A stretch of DNA of 38,467 bases from Devosia nanyangense (lineage in GTDB: Bacteria > Pseudomonadota > Alphaproteobacteria > Rhizobiales > Devosiaceae): NCBI GenBank assembly GCA_016213505.1, contig JACRAF010000063.1, forward strand, positions 1-38,467, read 5' to 3'. How positions within the stretch are numbered: position 1 is the stretch's first letter; each line of letters begins with the position of its first letter. The translations under genes and the position numbers were made by a program. The notes below the pieces were generated by a model. It had not been told where the DNA came from and searched no databases. It worked only from the letters and a program-made list of their open reading frames with translations. Below, piece after piece: positions 23,133 to 31,734 of this stretch.

Positions 23133-24572
23133 CTAGGGCGAAAAATCGCGGCCTATATAGAGCGTATGGACATCGATGCGGCGGCCATAGCGGGTGATCG
23201 TCACGGTTTTGACCTTCTCGACGCTGCCGAAACGTGCGCTCAGCGTCGTGCTGAGCGGCCGCCAGCGGTCGGCGACGATCAGCGCCGTCTGCCCCTTGTG
23301 GGCGGCGGGATCGAACCAGTCGTCATAGGCGTCGTGGCGACGCGACAGGCTGGTGACGTTCGGATCGCGCAGCTCGAAGGCCAGCGGGGACGCCAGCGCA
23401 TAGTCGGTGGCGGCGACGAAATCGACGGGCATCGTTGCCTTGACGTCGACGACGGCGGCGGCCACCTCGTCCCAGCCGTAGGACCAGGCCGAGGTCTGGT
23501 CGCCGGGGCCGACGAGAGCCAGCACCGGCAGGGCGGTGTAGTTGACCGTCGCGACGGCGATAGCGAGGGCGCCATAGACGATCTGGGCGCCCAGCAACAG
23601 CCGCGACCGCAGATAGGGGGCGAGGAACGGCAGCACGGCTAGATATGCAATGACGTTCCAGTGGATCAGGATATTGGTGACCAGCGACGCGGCGAGGAAG
23701 CCGACGGTCGAGAGCCAAAACACCAGCCGGGCAAAGCCGTGGCCGTCGCGGCGCGCGAGGAGAAAGCGTCCGATCGGGATGACGAGGACCGGCGACAGCA
23801 GCACGACCGCCCCCAGCACGAAGCCGCCGAGACCGACAAGGCTGGAGAGATCGCGGAGCGCGGCGCGGCCGCCGAAGATGAAGCCGAAGGACGCAAAGCG
23901 GTGCTGGAGATTCCAGACGATCACCGGGGTTTGGAGGGCAATGGCGAGAAAACCGGCGAGGCAAAGGTGCGGCGAGCGGAAGCTGCGGCGTAGCGACGGA
24001 ACGGCGACCAGATAAGCCAGCAACGCGACGCCGAGTAGCGCGCCGGTGTATTTGCTGAGCGTCGCGAGCCCGATCGCCAGCGCCCCCAGATAGAGCCAGC
24101 GCCAGCGCGGCGCGCCGGCCTCGACGCTTTGCCGAAAACTTTCGACGGCGTAGAGGGTCGCAAGCGAGAACAGGACCAGCAGATGGTCGGGCAGCGCGAC
24201 GCTGCTGAGCGCAAAAAAGATCGGGCTCGCGAGGAACACCACCGCGAGCGGCCAGAACGTCTCGCGCCAACCGTCTCCGGCAAGCCGTCGCGCGAACAGC
24301 CAGAGCAGGACAAGGTCACCGAGCAGCGTCAGCGCCACGACGGCGCGGAGCCCGAACACGGTCCAGCCGAAGAGCGAACCGGCCACCCACTGGGTCCAGC
24401 CGATGAGCGGCGGATGGTCGAAATAGCTCAGCGCGAGATGCTGGCCCCAAAGGAAGTAGTAGGTCTCGTCCATGAACGGCCGAATGGCGCCGAGCAGCAC
24501 CAGTTTGATGGCGAGCAACCCGAGCGCGATGGCCCTGAGGATGCGCCAATCCAACGGCCTCGCCTCAGCCAT
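23133..24572 (-). CDS. GT-C glycosyltransferase, family 39 type (copy A)
   Basis: A 479-residue polytopic membrane protein of the ArnT/PMT-like GT39/GT83 fold, which moves a sugar from a polyprenyl-phosphate donor to a periplasmic acceptor. The catalytic loop IRPFMDETYYFLWGQHLALSYFDHPPLIGW has the acidic pair that defines the family, and ALPDHLLVLFSLATLYAVE is the second conserved loop. About ten hydrophobic helices follow. A soluble tail (about 120 residues, with LSRRHDAYDDWFDPAAHKG and IVADRWRPLS) closes the protein. The ATG at 24572 lies inside the end of the upstream paralogue (8-bp overlap); a TTG at 24581 is possible. Copy A and copy B match over most of their length, so they arose by tandem duplication. 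The acceptor is unknown. Confidence 0.91.
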   Translation of the reverse strand: MAEARPLDWRILRAIALGLLAIKLVLLGAIRPFMDETYYFLWGQHLALSYFDHPPLIGWTQWVAGSLFGWTVFGLRAVVALTLLGDLVLLWLFARRLAGDGWRETFWPLAVVFLASPIFFALSSVALPDHLLVLFSLATLYAVESFRQSVEAGAPRWRWLYLGALAIGLATLSKYTGALLGVALLAYLVAVPSLRRSFRSPHLCLAGFLAIALQTPVIVWNLQHRFASFGFIFGGRAALRDLSSLVGLGGFVLGAVVLLSPVLVIPIGRFLLARRDGHGFARLVFWLSTVGFLAASLVTNILIHWNVIAYLAVLPFLAPYLRSRLLLGAQIVYGALAIAVATVNYTALPVLALVGPGDQTSAWSYGWDEVAAAVVDVKATMPVDFVAATDYALASPLAFELRDPNVTSLSRRHDAYDDWFDPAAHKGQTALIVADRWRPLSTTLSARFGSVEKVKTVTITRYGRRIDVHTLYIGRDFSP

Positions 24573-26025
24573 GGGGGGCAAAGCCCCTGGCGAGATAGAT
24601 CCGGTGGGTGTCGAGCGTCTTGCCGGCGCGCCTGACCGGCAGCACCGCGATCTCGGTCACCGATTCGAACTGCCGGGTAATCGACGGAGGCAACTCGCGC
24701 CAGCGGTCGCCGAACAGGATCGCAGCCTCGCCGGCGTGAGCCTCGGCATCGAACCAATCGTCGTAGGCGTCGCGTTTCGCCGACAGGCTGGTGACGTCGC
24801 GGTCCTTGAGCGCGAAGCCGAGCAGCGACGCGGTGGTGTAGTCGGCGGCGGCGACGAACCCGGTGCCGTATTGCGCTTCGGCGGCGGCGACGGCCTGTGC
24901 CGTCGGTTCCCAGCCATAGCTCCAGGCCGTCGCTTCGTCGCCCCAGCCGGAGACATCGGTGAGCGGGGTGACGGCGTAGTTGACGAAGGCAGCGACGGCA
25001 AAGGCGATGCCGAAGATGGCCTGCAGCACGATCAGCACCCGCGGCCGCATGACGAAGGCGAGGAACGGCAGCATGGCAGCGTAGGCGACAAGGTTCCAGT
25101 GAAACAGCACCAGCGTGGTGAAGCTGATCGCGACGATGCTGACGCTCGAGACGAGGAAGGTGACGCGCGCCAGGCCCGATCCCGGAATGGCGTTCTTGCG
25201 GGCGAGGACGAATTGCACGATCGGCCAGAACAGGAAGGGCGAGACGAAGATCAGGATGCCGACGACCAGCGGCAGCAGCCCGTCGAACGAGGCCCGGAGG
25301 CCGGCGTGCCGCCCTTGCAGGATGAACTCCCAGGAGGCGAAATGCTCGGTGGTGTTCCAGATCACCACCGGCAGCTGCAGCAGCAGCGTCAGCGCCGCGG
25401 CGAGATAGAGCCGGAGCTGCCCGAGCAGCGCCCGATCATAGAGGACGATGGTCACGACGAGACCGACGCCGAGGAACGCCGCGTTGTATTTGGCGAGACC
25501 GGCGAGACCGAGTGCGAGGGCGCCGAGATAGAGGTCGCGATCGGCGCCGCGGCCGCCCGCCGCGCGATCGCGGAAAAAGCCGAGGAAGAAGTGGATCGCG
25601 TAGAGGCAGGTGGTGAGCAGCAGGTGGTCGGGCAGCGCCATGGCTGTGACCATCCAGTAGATCGGGGTGACGAGGAACAGCAGCAGGGTCAGCCAGAAAT
25701 GCGGCTGCCACTCGGTGCCGCAGAGCCGCCGCGACATCAGATAGAGCGCGAAGATATCGGCGAGGAAGGCGACGCCCACCGGGGCGCGGAGCGCGAGGAT
25801 GTTCCAGCCCAAGAGGCTCGAGGAGAGCCCGAGCAGCCAGGCGTTGAGCGGCGGATGATCGTAGTAGGAGAGCGCCGGATGCTGGCCCCACATCCAGTAG
25901 TAGGCTTCGTCCATGAACACGCCGGCCAGCGCCAGCTGCACGACCTTGAACGCGATCAAAAGAACGGCGAGGACCTGCACGATCCGCAGCGGCGTGCGTC
26001 CCAGCGATACGACGTTCAATTCCAC
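24565..26025 (-). CDS. GT-C glycosyltransferase, family 39 type (copy B)
   Basis: A 486-residue paralogue of copy A. The catalytic loop reads LAGVFMDEAYYWMWGQHPALSYYDHPPL and the second loop ALPDHLLLTTCLYAIHFFLG. Later helices include PVVIWNTTEHFASWEFILQG and LFHWNLVAYAAMLPFLAF, and the tail repeats the copy A plan (LSAKRDAYDDWFDAEAHAG, FGDRWRELP). The start is GTG at 26025 preceded by GGGAG; no ATG fits. It lies 65 bp after the long Sel1 gene and overlaps copy A by 8 bp, so both are probably made together. Two similar but not identical transferases in a row may add two different sugars or act on two acceptors, which is inference. Confidence 0.91.
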   Translation of the reverse strand: MELNVVSLGRTPLRIVQVLAVLLIAFKVVQLALAGVFMDEAYYWMWGQHPALSYYDHPPLNAWLLGLSSSLLGWNILALRAPVGVAFLADIFALYLMSRRLCGTEWQPHFWLTLLLFLVTPIYWMVTAMALPDHLLLTTCLYAIHFFLGFFRDRAAGGRGADRDLYLGALALGLAGLAKYNAAFLGVGLVVTIVLYDRALLGQLRLYLAAALTLLLQLPVVIWNTTEHFASWEFILQGRHAGLRASFDGLLPLVVGILIFVSPFLFWPIVQFVLARKNAIPGSGLARVTFLVSSVSIVAISFTTLVLFHWNLVAYAAMLPFLAFVMRPRVLIVLQAIFGIAFAVAAFVNYAVTPLTDVSGWGDEATAWSYGWEPTAQAVAAAEAQYGTGFVAAADYTTASLLGFALKDRDVTSLSAKRDAYDDWFDAEAHAGEAAILFGDRWRELPPSITRQFESVTEIAVLPVRRAGKTLDTHRIYLARGFAPHG

Positions 26026-26090
26026 CTCGGCTCCCGCAAAAGGGCCCGGCGCTTATGCCACGGGGCGGCGGGCGCGAACAGGGATCGCGC

Positions 26091-27794
26091 TCAGTAGGCC
26101 GGCCCCTCGCGCCCGAAGCCGCTGAGATCGATGCCTGGGCCATCGTCGGGACCGGCTTCGAGGAGCGCGATCTGCTCGGCCGCGGCCTCGAGGCCGAAGT
26201 CGAGGGCCTTGCGGTACCAGGCGAGCGCCACGGCCGGATCGGCCGGAACGATGGTGCCGGCGGCGTAGATGTCGCCGAGGGTGAACTGGGCCGGCGCGAA
26301 GTTCCTGTCCGCCGCCGACTGGTAGAGTTCGAGCGCCCGGGCGGGGTCGGCGCCGAGGCCGGTGCCGGTGACGAGGAGATCCGCATAGAGCGCCTGGGCA
26401 AGGACGTTGCCGGCGCCGACGCCTTCCTCGAGCAGCGGGACGGCATCGGCGACGCGATCCGCCTTCAGGAAGGCGCGGGCGAGCCAGACCTTGTCGCCGA
26501 CGGAACCCGGATTGGCCTCCAGCGCCGCCTGGCATGCGGCGATCGCGGCCTCGGCGTCGATGGCCTCGAATTCGAGCCCGTGCCCCACGCCGCCCGGCTC
26601 GTATTGCGACCCGGCCGCGTCTTCGCAGGCGATCTCGGTTTCGGTCACCGGAATGCGCGAGCTCGAATATTCATCGCCGCCGTCCGAGCCCGCCTGGAAA
26701 TGGAACAGCGCCGAGCTGAGGTCGCGGTCGGTGCCCAGGCCCTCGGCATACATGTAGCCCAGGATGCCCTCGGCATAGGTGACGGACTTGGTCTGCGCCG
26801 CCCAGGCAAGCGAGAACGCCTTGACCGCATCGACCGCGGTGCCCTCGCCGAACAGGTAGTGGATCGACAGTGCCGCCTGCGCCATGCCGTAGTTCTGGTT
26901 GGCCGCGTCGCTGAGCAATGCGAAGGATTTGCTTTGGTCCTGCGTCACCCCCAGACCCTGCTCGTAGAGATAGGCGAGCGCCGTCTCCGACATCATCTCG
27001 CCCTGGTCGGCGCCGTGCTGATAGGCCCCCGCCGCCTTGGCGAAATCGACCTCGACGCCCTGCCCGAACTGGTAGAGCTGGCCGATGCCGTCCCAGCCGA
27101 GCGGCTCGCCGGCATCGGCCGCCCGCTGAAACAGCGTCATCGCCTGCCCGTAGTCGACATCGACGCCGCATCCGCCCTGATGGAAATAGCCGAGCTTGTA
27201 GGTGGCGAAAGCGTCGCCACCGTCGGAGGCGGCGTTGTAGAGCCTCAGCGCTTCCTGAACATCGGCGTCGACCCCATTGCCCAGCTCGTAGCGCCTCGCG
27301 AGCGCCGTTTCGGCGGGAAGGAACCCGCCGTCCGAGGCTTGCTTCAACAGTGCCACGGCGCGCTCGGAATCGTCCTCGACGCCGTCGAGAACGACGTTGT
27401 CGACAAGGCCGCTGAGCAGATAGGCGGCAAACGGATTGCCGCCGCTCGCCGCCTCGTCGAGCAGCGATGCGGCGTCGGCCGCCCGACCAATGAGGATGTA
27501 GACGCGACCGAGCCAGGCCCGTGCCTCGGCCGAGCCGGGAGAAGCGGCCAGCGCCGCCTCGCAGGCGGTCTGGGCGCCGTCGAGGAAGACCTGATCGTCC
27601 TCGGCGACGCCTTTGCCTTCCCAGCCGGCTTCGTAGGGGGACGCCGCGAGACTGCCGCAAGCGACAACCGGGTCGGCGGCGCCGCTATCGCCGCCCCCGA
27701 GCGTCACCACTTTGGGCACGGCCAGCGCCGGCGCCGCGAACAGCATCGCGGCGGCCAGACCCAGTGCAACCGGACGGCAGATGGTCCCCCGCAT
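26091..27794 (-). CDS. Exported Sel1-repeat protein (long paralogue, duplicated module)
   Basis: A 567-residue periplasmic protein with a signal peptide (MRGTICRPVALGLAAAMLFAA, likely cut after ALA). Residues about 45-100 hold the two-cysteine module (ACGSLAASPYEAGWEGKGV ... TACEAALAASPGSAEARAWLG). About eight Sel1 repeats follow (for example TYKLGYFHQGGCGVDVDYG and ALAYLYEQGLGVTQDQ). Around residues 390-450 the module recurs (ACEDAAGSQYEPGGVGHG ... AACQAALEANPGSVGDKVWLA), followed by a second, shorter Sel1 block. The protein thus looks like two module-plus-repeat units joined end to end. It is the first gene of the operon with both GT-C genes and the short Sel1 paralogue. Its GAGGGGAT before the ATG is a usable ribosome-binding site. 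Confidence 0.88.
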   Translation of the reverse strand: MRGTICRPVALGLAAAMLFAAPALAVPKVVTLGGGDSGAADPVVACGSLAASPYEAGWEGKGVAEDDQVFLDGAQTACEAALAASPGSAEARAWLGRVYILIGRAADAASLLDEAASGGNPFAAYLLSGLVDNVVLDGVEDDSERAVALLKQASDGGFLPAETALARRYELGNGVDADVQEALRLYNAASDGGDAFATYKLGYFHQGGCGVDVDYGQAMTLFQRAADAGEPLGWDGIGQLYQFGQGVEVDFAKAAGAYQHGADQGEMMSETALAYLYEQGLGVTQDQSKSFALLSDAANQNYGMAQAALSIHYLFGEGTAVDAVKAFSLAWAAQTKSVTYAEGILGYMYAEGLGTDRDLSSALFHFQAGSDGGDEYSSSRIPVTETEIACEDAAGSQYEPGGVGHGLEFEAIDAEAAIAACQAALEANPGSVGDKVWLARAFLKADRVADAVPLLEEGVGAGNVLAQALYADLLVTGTGLGADPARALELYQSAADRNFAPAQFTLGDIYAAGTIVPADPAVALAWYRKALDFGLEAAAEQIALLEAGPDDGPGIDLSGFGREGPAY

Positions 27795-27859
27795 ATCCCC
27801 TCGCTCGGACGGATGCGAACGATCCTAGTTCATCGCGCGAGGCTGGGGAAATCCGTTCT

Positions 27860-28837
27860 TTACTGGAAGCCGACGACGGCCCGCGGCTTGTAGCCCGCCT
27901 CGAGCGAGGCGACCTCGTCGTCGCTGAGCGCGACGTCGAGCGCTCCGATTGCGTCGGTCAGCTGGCTGAGCCTGGTCACCCCGACGATCGGCGCGGTGAC
28001 CGGTTGCTTGCGCAGCAACCAGGCCAGCGCGACCTGAGCCATCTCGGCGCCCCTGGCCTTGGCGATGGTGGCCACGGCACCGTTGATCGCCTCGTCGTCC
28101 TTGGCGTTGGCGTCGTAGATCTGGTTGCCGAAGGCATCGGTTCCGAAGCGCTTCGTCACCTCGCCCCAGGGCCGCGCCAGCCGCCCGCGCGCCAGTGGCG
28201 ACCACGGAATGACGCCGATCCCCTGGTCGATGCAGAGCGGCAGCATCTCCCGCTCCTCCTCGCGATAGAGCAGGTTGAGGTGATCCTGCATGGTGACGAA
28301 GCGCGACCAGCCGTTCTGCTCCTGGGTCTTCAGCAGCTTCATGAACTGCCACGCCCACATCGAAGACGCGCCGATGTAGCGGGCCTTGCCGGATTTCACC
28401 ACCTCGTCCAGCGCCTCGAGCGTTTCCTCAATCGGCGTCGCGGGGTCGAAGCGGTGGATCTGGTAGAGATCGACATAGTCGGTCTTGAGCCGCCTGAGCG
28501 AATTGTCGATCTCGCCGAGAATGGCCTTGCGTGACAGGCCCCGGCCGTTCGGACCCTTGCGCATCTCGCCATAGACCTTGGTGGCGAGCACGATCTCGTC
28601 GCGCGGCGCCAGTTCCTTGAGCACGGTGCCGACGATCTCCTCGCTGGTGCCGGCCGAATAGACATTGGCGGTGTCGAAGAAATTGATGCCGGCTTCCCAC
28701 GCAGCGCGGATGATCGGCCGACTGTCGTCGAGCCCGAGCGCCCATTGGCGCTCGAACTTGGCGTCGCCGAACGACATGCAACCGAGGCAGATGCGGGAGA
28801 CTTCGAGGCCGGTGCGGCCGAGGCGGGTGTATTGCAT
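27860..28837 (-). CDS. Aldo/keto reductase (copy 1)
   Basis: A 325-residue NADPH-dependent aldo/keto reductase. The catalytic tetrad is complete: Asp55 and Tyr60 in FDTANVYSAG, Lys87 in LATKVYG and His128 in LYQIHRFD. The C-terminal NADP-binding segment PIVGVTRLSQLTDAIGALD is present. RICLGCMSFGD and GASSMWAWQF are typical of the YajO/Tas-like group that includes many sugar-aldehyde reductases. It is clearly paralogous to the gene at 29486-30454 and keeps the same residue numbering in the active site. It follows the nucleotidyltransferase-like gene by 15 bp and probably belongs to the same transcript. The natural substrate is unknown. Confidence 0.94.
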   Translation of the reverse strand: MQYTRLGRTGLEVSRICLGCMSFGDAKFERQWALGLDDSRPIIRAAWEAGINFFDTANVYSAGTSEEIVGTVLKELAPRDEIVLATKVYGEMRKGPNGRGLSRKAILGEIDNSLRRLKTDYVDLYQIHRFDPATPIEETLEALDEVVKSGKARYIGASSMWAWQFMKLLKTQEQNGWSRFVTMQDHLNLLYREEEREMLPLCIDQGIGVIPWSPLARGRLARPWGEVTKRFGTDAFGNQIYDANAKDDEAINGAVATIAKARGAEMAQVALAWLLRKQPVTAPIVGVTRLSQLTDAIGALDVALSDDEVASLEAGYKPRAVVGFQ

Positions 28838-28852
28838 CAGGATGCTCCTTTG

Positions 28853-29458
28853 CTACCAGGGCTCGACACTGAGCTCGGGCCAGACCGATTTGGCGCGCGC
28901 CGCTTTCGCGGTGTGCGCGGGTTCATTCTCGAGCAAGTGGTTGGGAACGATGCGGAACGAGAAGATGTCGTCCAGACCGAACGGCGCCACGATGCTGAGG
29001 GTGTCGTCGGCTTCGAGCCGCGCCGCCACCGAATGCGTCTTGCTGGCGTAGCGGCCGAGCATCTCGGACGAGGAGGCCAGCGGGGCGAAGGGCTGGTTGA
29101 ACTTCTGCGGAAACCACAGATGCACCCGCGCCTGGTTGCGCGGCTCGACCGGCAGCGGCAGATGCGCAAACTGCCGGCCGAGGCGCTTGATCACCGCGTC
29201 CTCGGCTTCGTAACTCAAATCGCTGTCGTCGAAGTAGAACACGTCGATGTCCTTGACCCCGGTGAGCGCGGGCCGGTCGGTCAGCCGGTTCCACACCACA
29301 TTGTAGATCGCCCCGGCAACCAGCAGCCAATCTGGCAGTGCCGTATCGCGCAGGCCGCGCAACACCTCCATCAGCAACGGTTCGCTACCGATGATCTCGA
29401 TCAGTGCCGCCCGCTGCGCCGCGTCATCGAGACCGGAATATCTGAGATGCCCCGCCAT
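28853..29458 (-). CDS. Nucleotidyltransferase-fold protein (COG3575/DUF925)
   Basis: A 201-residue protein of the NTP_transf_6 (DUF925) family, a nucleotidyltransferase-like fold of unknown reaction. Family markers are LPDWLLVAGAIYNVVWNRLTD near the N-terminus, the metal-binding KDIDVFYFDDSDLSYEAED, and NQARVHLWFPQKF in the middle, with the FGLDDIFSFRIVPN segment towards the end. The acidic positions expected for metal binding are kept. It lies between two aldo/keto reductase paralogues on the same strand with gaps of 27 and 15 bp, so all three are probably co-transcribed. Whether it has activity towards a nucleotide-linked substrate is not known. Confidence 0.9.
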   Translation of the reverse strand: MAGHLRYSGLDDAAQRAALIEIIGSEPLLMEVLRGLRDTALPDWLLVAGAIYNVVWNRLTDRPALTGVKDIDVFYFDDSDLSYEAEDAVIKRLGRQFAHLPLPVEPRNQARVHLWFPQKFNQPFAPLASSSEMLGRYASKTHSVAARLEADDTLSIVAPFGLDDIFSFRIVPNHLLENEPAHTAKAARAKSVWPELSVEPW

Positions 29459-29485
29459 GCCGACGAGAGTATCGCGATTCTCGGA

Positions 29486-30454
29486 CTAGAACCCGGTGAC
29501 CATGAACGGCTCATAAGGCGCCTCAATCGCAGCGACTTCTTCATGCGTAAGCTTGAGGCCGACCGCGGCGATCGCGTCCTCGAGCTGGCCGAGCCTGGTG
29601 ACGCCGACGATCGGCGACGTAACTTCGGGCTTGGCGAGAACCCACGCCATTGCCACCTGCGCCATCGGCACGCCGCGCGCCGCGGCGACCTTCTCGACCG
29701 CGTCAACGACGCCCTTGTTGGTCGTGTCGTCATACATCTGCTTGCCCCAGCGGTCGGTCTCGGTCCGCTTGGTCTGCCCGCCCCAGGGGCGGGTGAGCTT
29801 GCCACCGCTGAGCGGCGACCACGGCAACACGCCGATCCCGTCGGCTTTGCAGAGCGGCAGCATCTCGCGCTCTTCCTCGCGATAGACGAGGTTCACCTGG
29901 TCCTGCATCGAGACGAATTTGGTCCAGCCATTGAGCTCGGCCGCCTTCTGATACTTCGCGAATTGCCATGCCCACATCGAGGAGGCGCCGATGTAGCGGG
30001 CCTTGCCCGACTTCACCACTTCGTCGAGCGCCTCCATCGTCTCTTCGTAAGGCGTGAACGGATCGAAGCGATGGATCTGGTAGAGGTCGACATAGTCGAC
30101 GTCGAGCCGGCGCAGCGAGTTGTCGATCTCGCTCAGGATGGCCTTGCGCGACAGACCTTGCCCATTGGGACCCGGACGCATGCGGCCGAAGACTTTGGTG
30201 GCGAGCACGACCTCATCGCGCGGCGCGAGTTCCTTGAGCAGGGTGCCGGTCAGCTCCTCGCTGGTGCCGGCCGCATAGACATTGGCGGTGTCGAAAAAGT
30301 TGATCCCCGCCTCCCAAGCCTTGCGGAAGATCGGTCGCGCCGCCTCGATGCCGAGCACCCAGCCGCGCTCCTCGGTGACCTTGCCGAAGCTCATGCAGCC
30401 GAAACAGATGCGGGAGACTTCGAGCCCCGTCTTTCCCAATCGCACATAGTCCAT
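29486..30454 (-). CDS. Aldo/keto reductase (copy 2)
   Basis: A 322-residue aldo/keto reductase with Asp55, Tyr60 (FDTANVYAAG), Lys87 (LATKVFG) and His128 (LYQIHRFD) all present, and NADP-binding PIVGVTRLGQLEDAI near the C-terminus. It shares long identical stretches with copy 1, such as KAWEAGINFFDTANVY-like and ALDEVVKSGKARYIGASSMW regions, so the two are duplicates that have diverged mainly around the substrate loops (KRTETDRWGKQMYDD against KRFGTDAFGNQIYDA). The ATG at 30454 has GGGAGAGG upstream; a longer frame to 30529 lacks family match. It is the first gene of the reductase/nucleotidyltransferase/reductase unit. Confidence 0.94.
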   Translation of the reverse strand: MDYVRLGKTGLEVSRICFGCMSFGKVTEERGWVLGIEAARPIFRKAWEAGINFFDTANVYAAGTSEELTGTLLKELAPRDEVVLATKVFGRMRPGPNGQGLSRKAILSEIDNSLRRLDVDYVDLYQIHRFDPFTPYEETMEALDEVVKSGKARYIGASSMWAWQFAKYQKAAELNGWTKFVSMQDQVNLVYREEEREMLPLCKADGIGVLPWSPLSGGKLTRPWGGQTKRTETDRWGKQMYDDTTNKGVVDAVEKVAAARGVPMAQVAMAWVLAKPEVTSPIVGVTRLGQLEDAIAAVGLKLTHEEVAAIEAPYEPFMVTGF

Positions 30455-30572
30455 GGATGCCTCTCCCGGGTTCGAACGCGACAGCAATGTCTCGGAGTTC
30501 AGTTGAGGGTCGAGCGTAGGACCGCGCACCGGGTCGCGTCAACGGATTATCGTTACTCCGCCTCCATCGCCC

Positions 30573-31577
30573 CTAGAAGTGCCGATCGTCGATCGGGTTC
30601 AGCATCTGGTCGAGCCTGGCGATGGTCGACTCGATGTCGGTCTGACCTTCGGGCGGAGCGGGCGTGTAGACCGGATGCGGCGCTCCACTTGGGAAGGCGC
30701 CGAACTGGGTGAAGAAGGCGATCATGTCGGCCAGCACCGGCGCCCGCCAGCGCCACAGCGCGCCGATGGCGAAGACCGGCTCCATGTGGCCGATATTGTC
30801 GTAGTATTTCTCGGTGACCCAGTCGCCCGACGCCTTCAGCTTTTCGGCCAGATGCTCGGTGTTCTGCACGCGCACGATCGGATCGGACTTGCCCTGCAAG
30901 AGGAGGATCGGCGGCTCGTCCGCCGCCACCAGATTGATCGGCTGCGTCCCTTCCGGGTTGTCGGTCACGCCGAAGGTGTTCTTCACCTCGTCGTATTCGA
31001 ACGGATAGAAATCGTAAGGCCCCGAGATCGCAGCGATGCCCTTGACCGGCATGGTGACGTTGTAGTCGCGCAGGAACGACTTCTCGAGCCCGAGCATCAC
31101 CGCATTGTAGGCGCCGGCCGAGTGGCCGGCGATGAAGAACCGGCTGGTGTCGCCGCCATAGGTGCCGATGTGATCCTCGATCCATTTGACGGCCTGGGCA
31201 TTGTCCTCGAGGAAATCGGGGTAGGTCACCTCGGGGTAGAGCCGGTAGTCAGGGATGACGGCGATGAAGCCGTTGGCGGCGAGCGCCCGGCCGACGAACT
31301 GGTAGTCGTTGCGCGAGCCCTGCTTCCACGAGCCGCCATAGATGAACATCACCACCGGCGACGGCCCCGTGGCATCCTTCGGCCCGTAGATGTCGAGCCT
31401 TTTGCGGTCGCCATCGGCGAAGGCGACATCCTTGCCGAGCACCGTCACGTCGCTATCCATCGCCGGGTCGGCGTTGAACGGCGCCATGATGTCGACCTGC
31501 GCGACAGCAGGGGCCACGGCGGTGAGACCGAAGCCCAGGACGATGGCGAAAGCGGCGAGGCGAAGGTGCATCGGCAT
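30573..31577 (-). CDS. Exported alpha/beta-hydrolase (esterase/carboxylesterase type)
   Basis: A 334-residue serine hydrolase of the BD-FAE/hormone-sensitive-lipase-like group. A signal peptide (MHLRLAAFAIVLGFGLTAVAP, cut likely after AVAQ) predicts export to the periplasm. The oxyanion motif FIYGGSWKQG, the nucleophile elbow AGHSAGAYNA, the acid in LQGKSDPIVRVQ and the histidine in NIGHMEP complete the catalytic machinery. I used the ATG at 31577, six bases before the alternative at 31571; neither has a strong ribosome-binding site, and a TTG at 31610 is less likely. The substrate, perhaps a short ester or an acylated glycan, is unknown. It lies 118 bp upstream of the reductase unit and could be separate. 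Confidence 0.88.
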   Translation of the reverse strand: MPMHLRLAAFAIVLGFGLTAVAPAVAQVDIMAPFNADPAMDSDVTVLGKDVAFADGDRKRLDIYGPKDATGPSPVVMFIYGGSWKQGSRNDYQFVGRALAANGFIAVIPDYRLYPEVTYPDFLEDNAQAVKWIEDHIGTYGGDTSRFFIAGHSAGAYNAVMLGLEKSFLRDYNVTMPVKGIAAISGPYDFYPFEYDEVKNTFGVTDNPEGTQPINLVAADEPPILLLQGKSDPIVRVQNTEHLAEKLKASGDWVTEKYYDNIGHMEPVFAIGALWRWRAPVLADMIAFFTQFGAFPSGAPHPVYTPAPPEGQTDIESTIARLDQMLNPIDDRHF

Positions 31578-31734
31578 GGGCGAATCCGTAAGGGCTGTTG
31601 CGCGGCTCAATGACGGCGAAAGCCGATGATTTTGTGACCGCGGCGTTACGCCGGGGCCCGGTCTTGACCGGGATCAAGATACGCCGGGGTGAAGGGCGCT
31701 TTGTCGGCCATCGTTCACCTGCCGGGAAGAACAA

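Noticed and set aside
24472..27893. Two long plus-strand ORFs (541 and 612 codons)
   Set aside because: Both mirror the GT-C and Sel1 genes. Their low-complexity D/E/R/Q-rich products are typical antisense shadows.
28745..30712. Plus-strand ORF of 655 codons
   Set aside because: It is antisense to the nucleotidyltransferase-like gene and the second reductase, with no family match.
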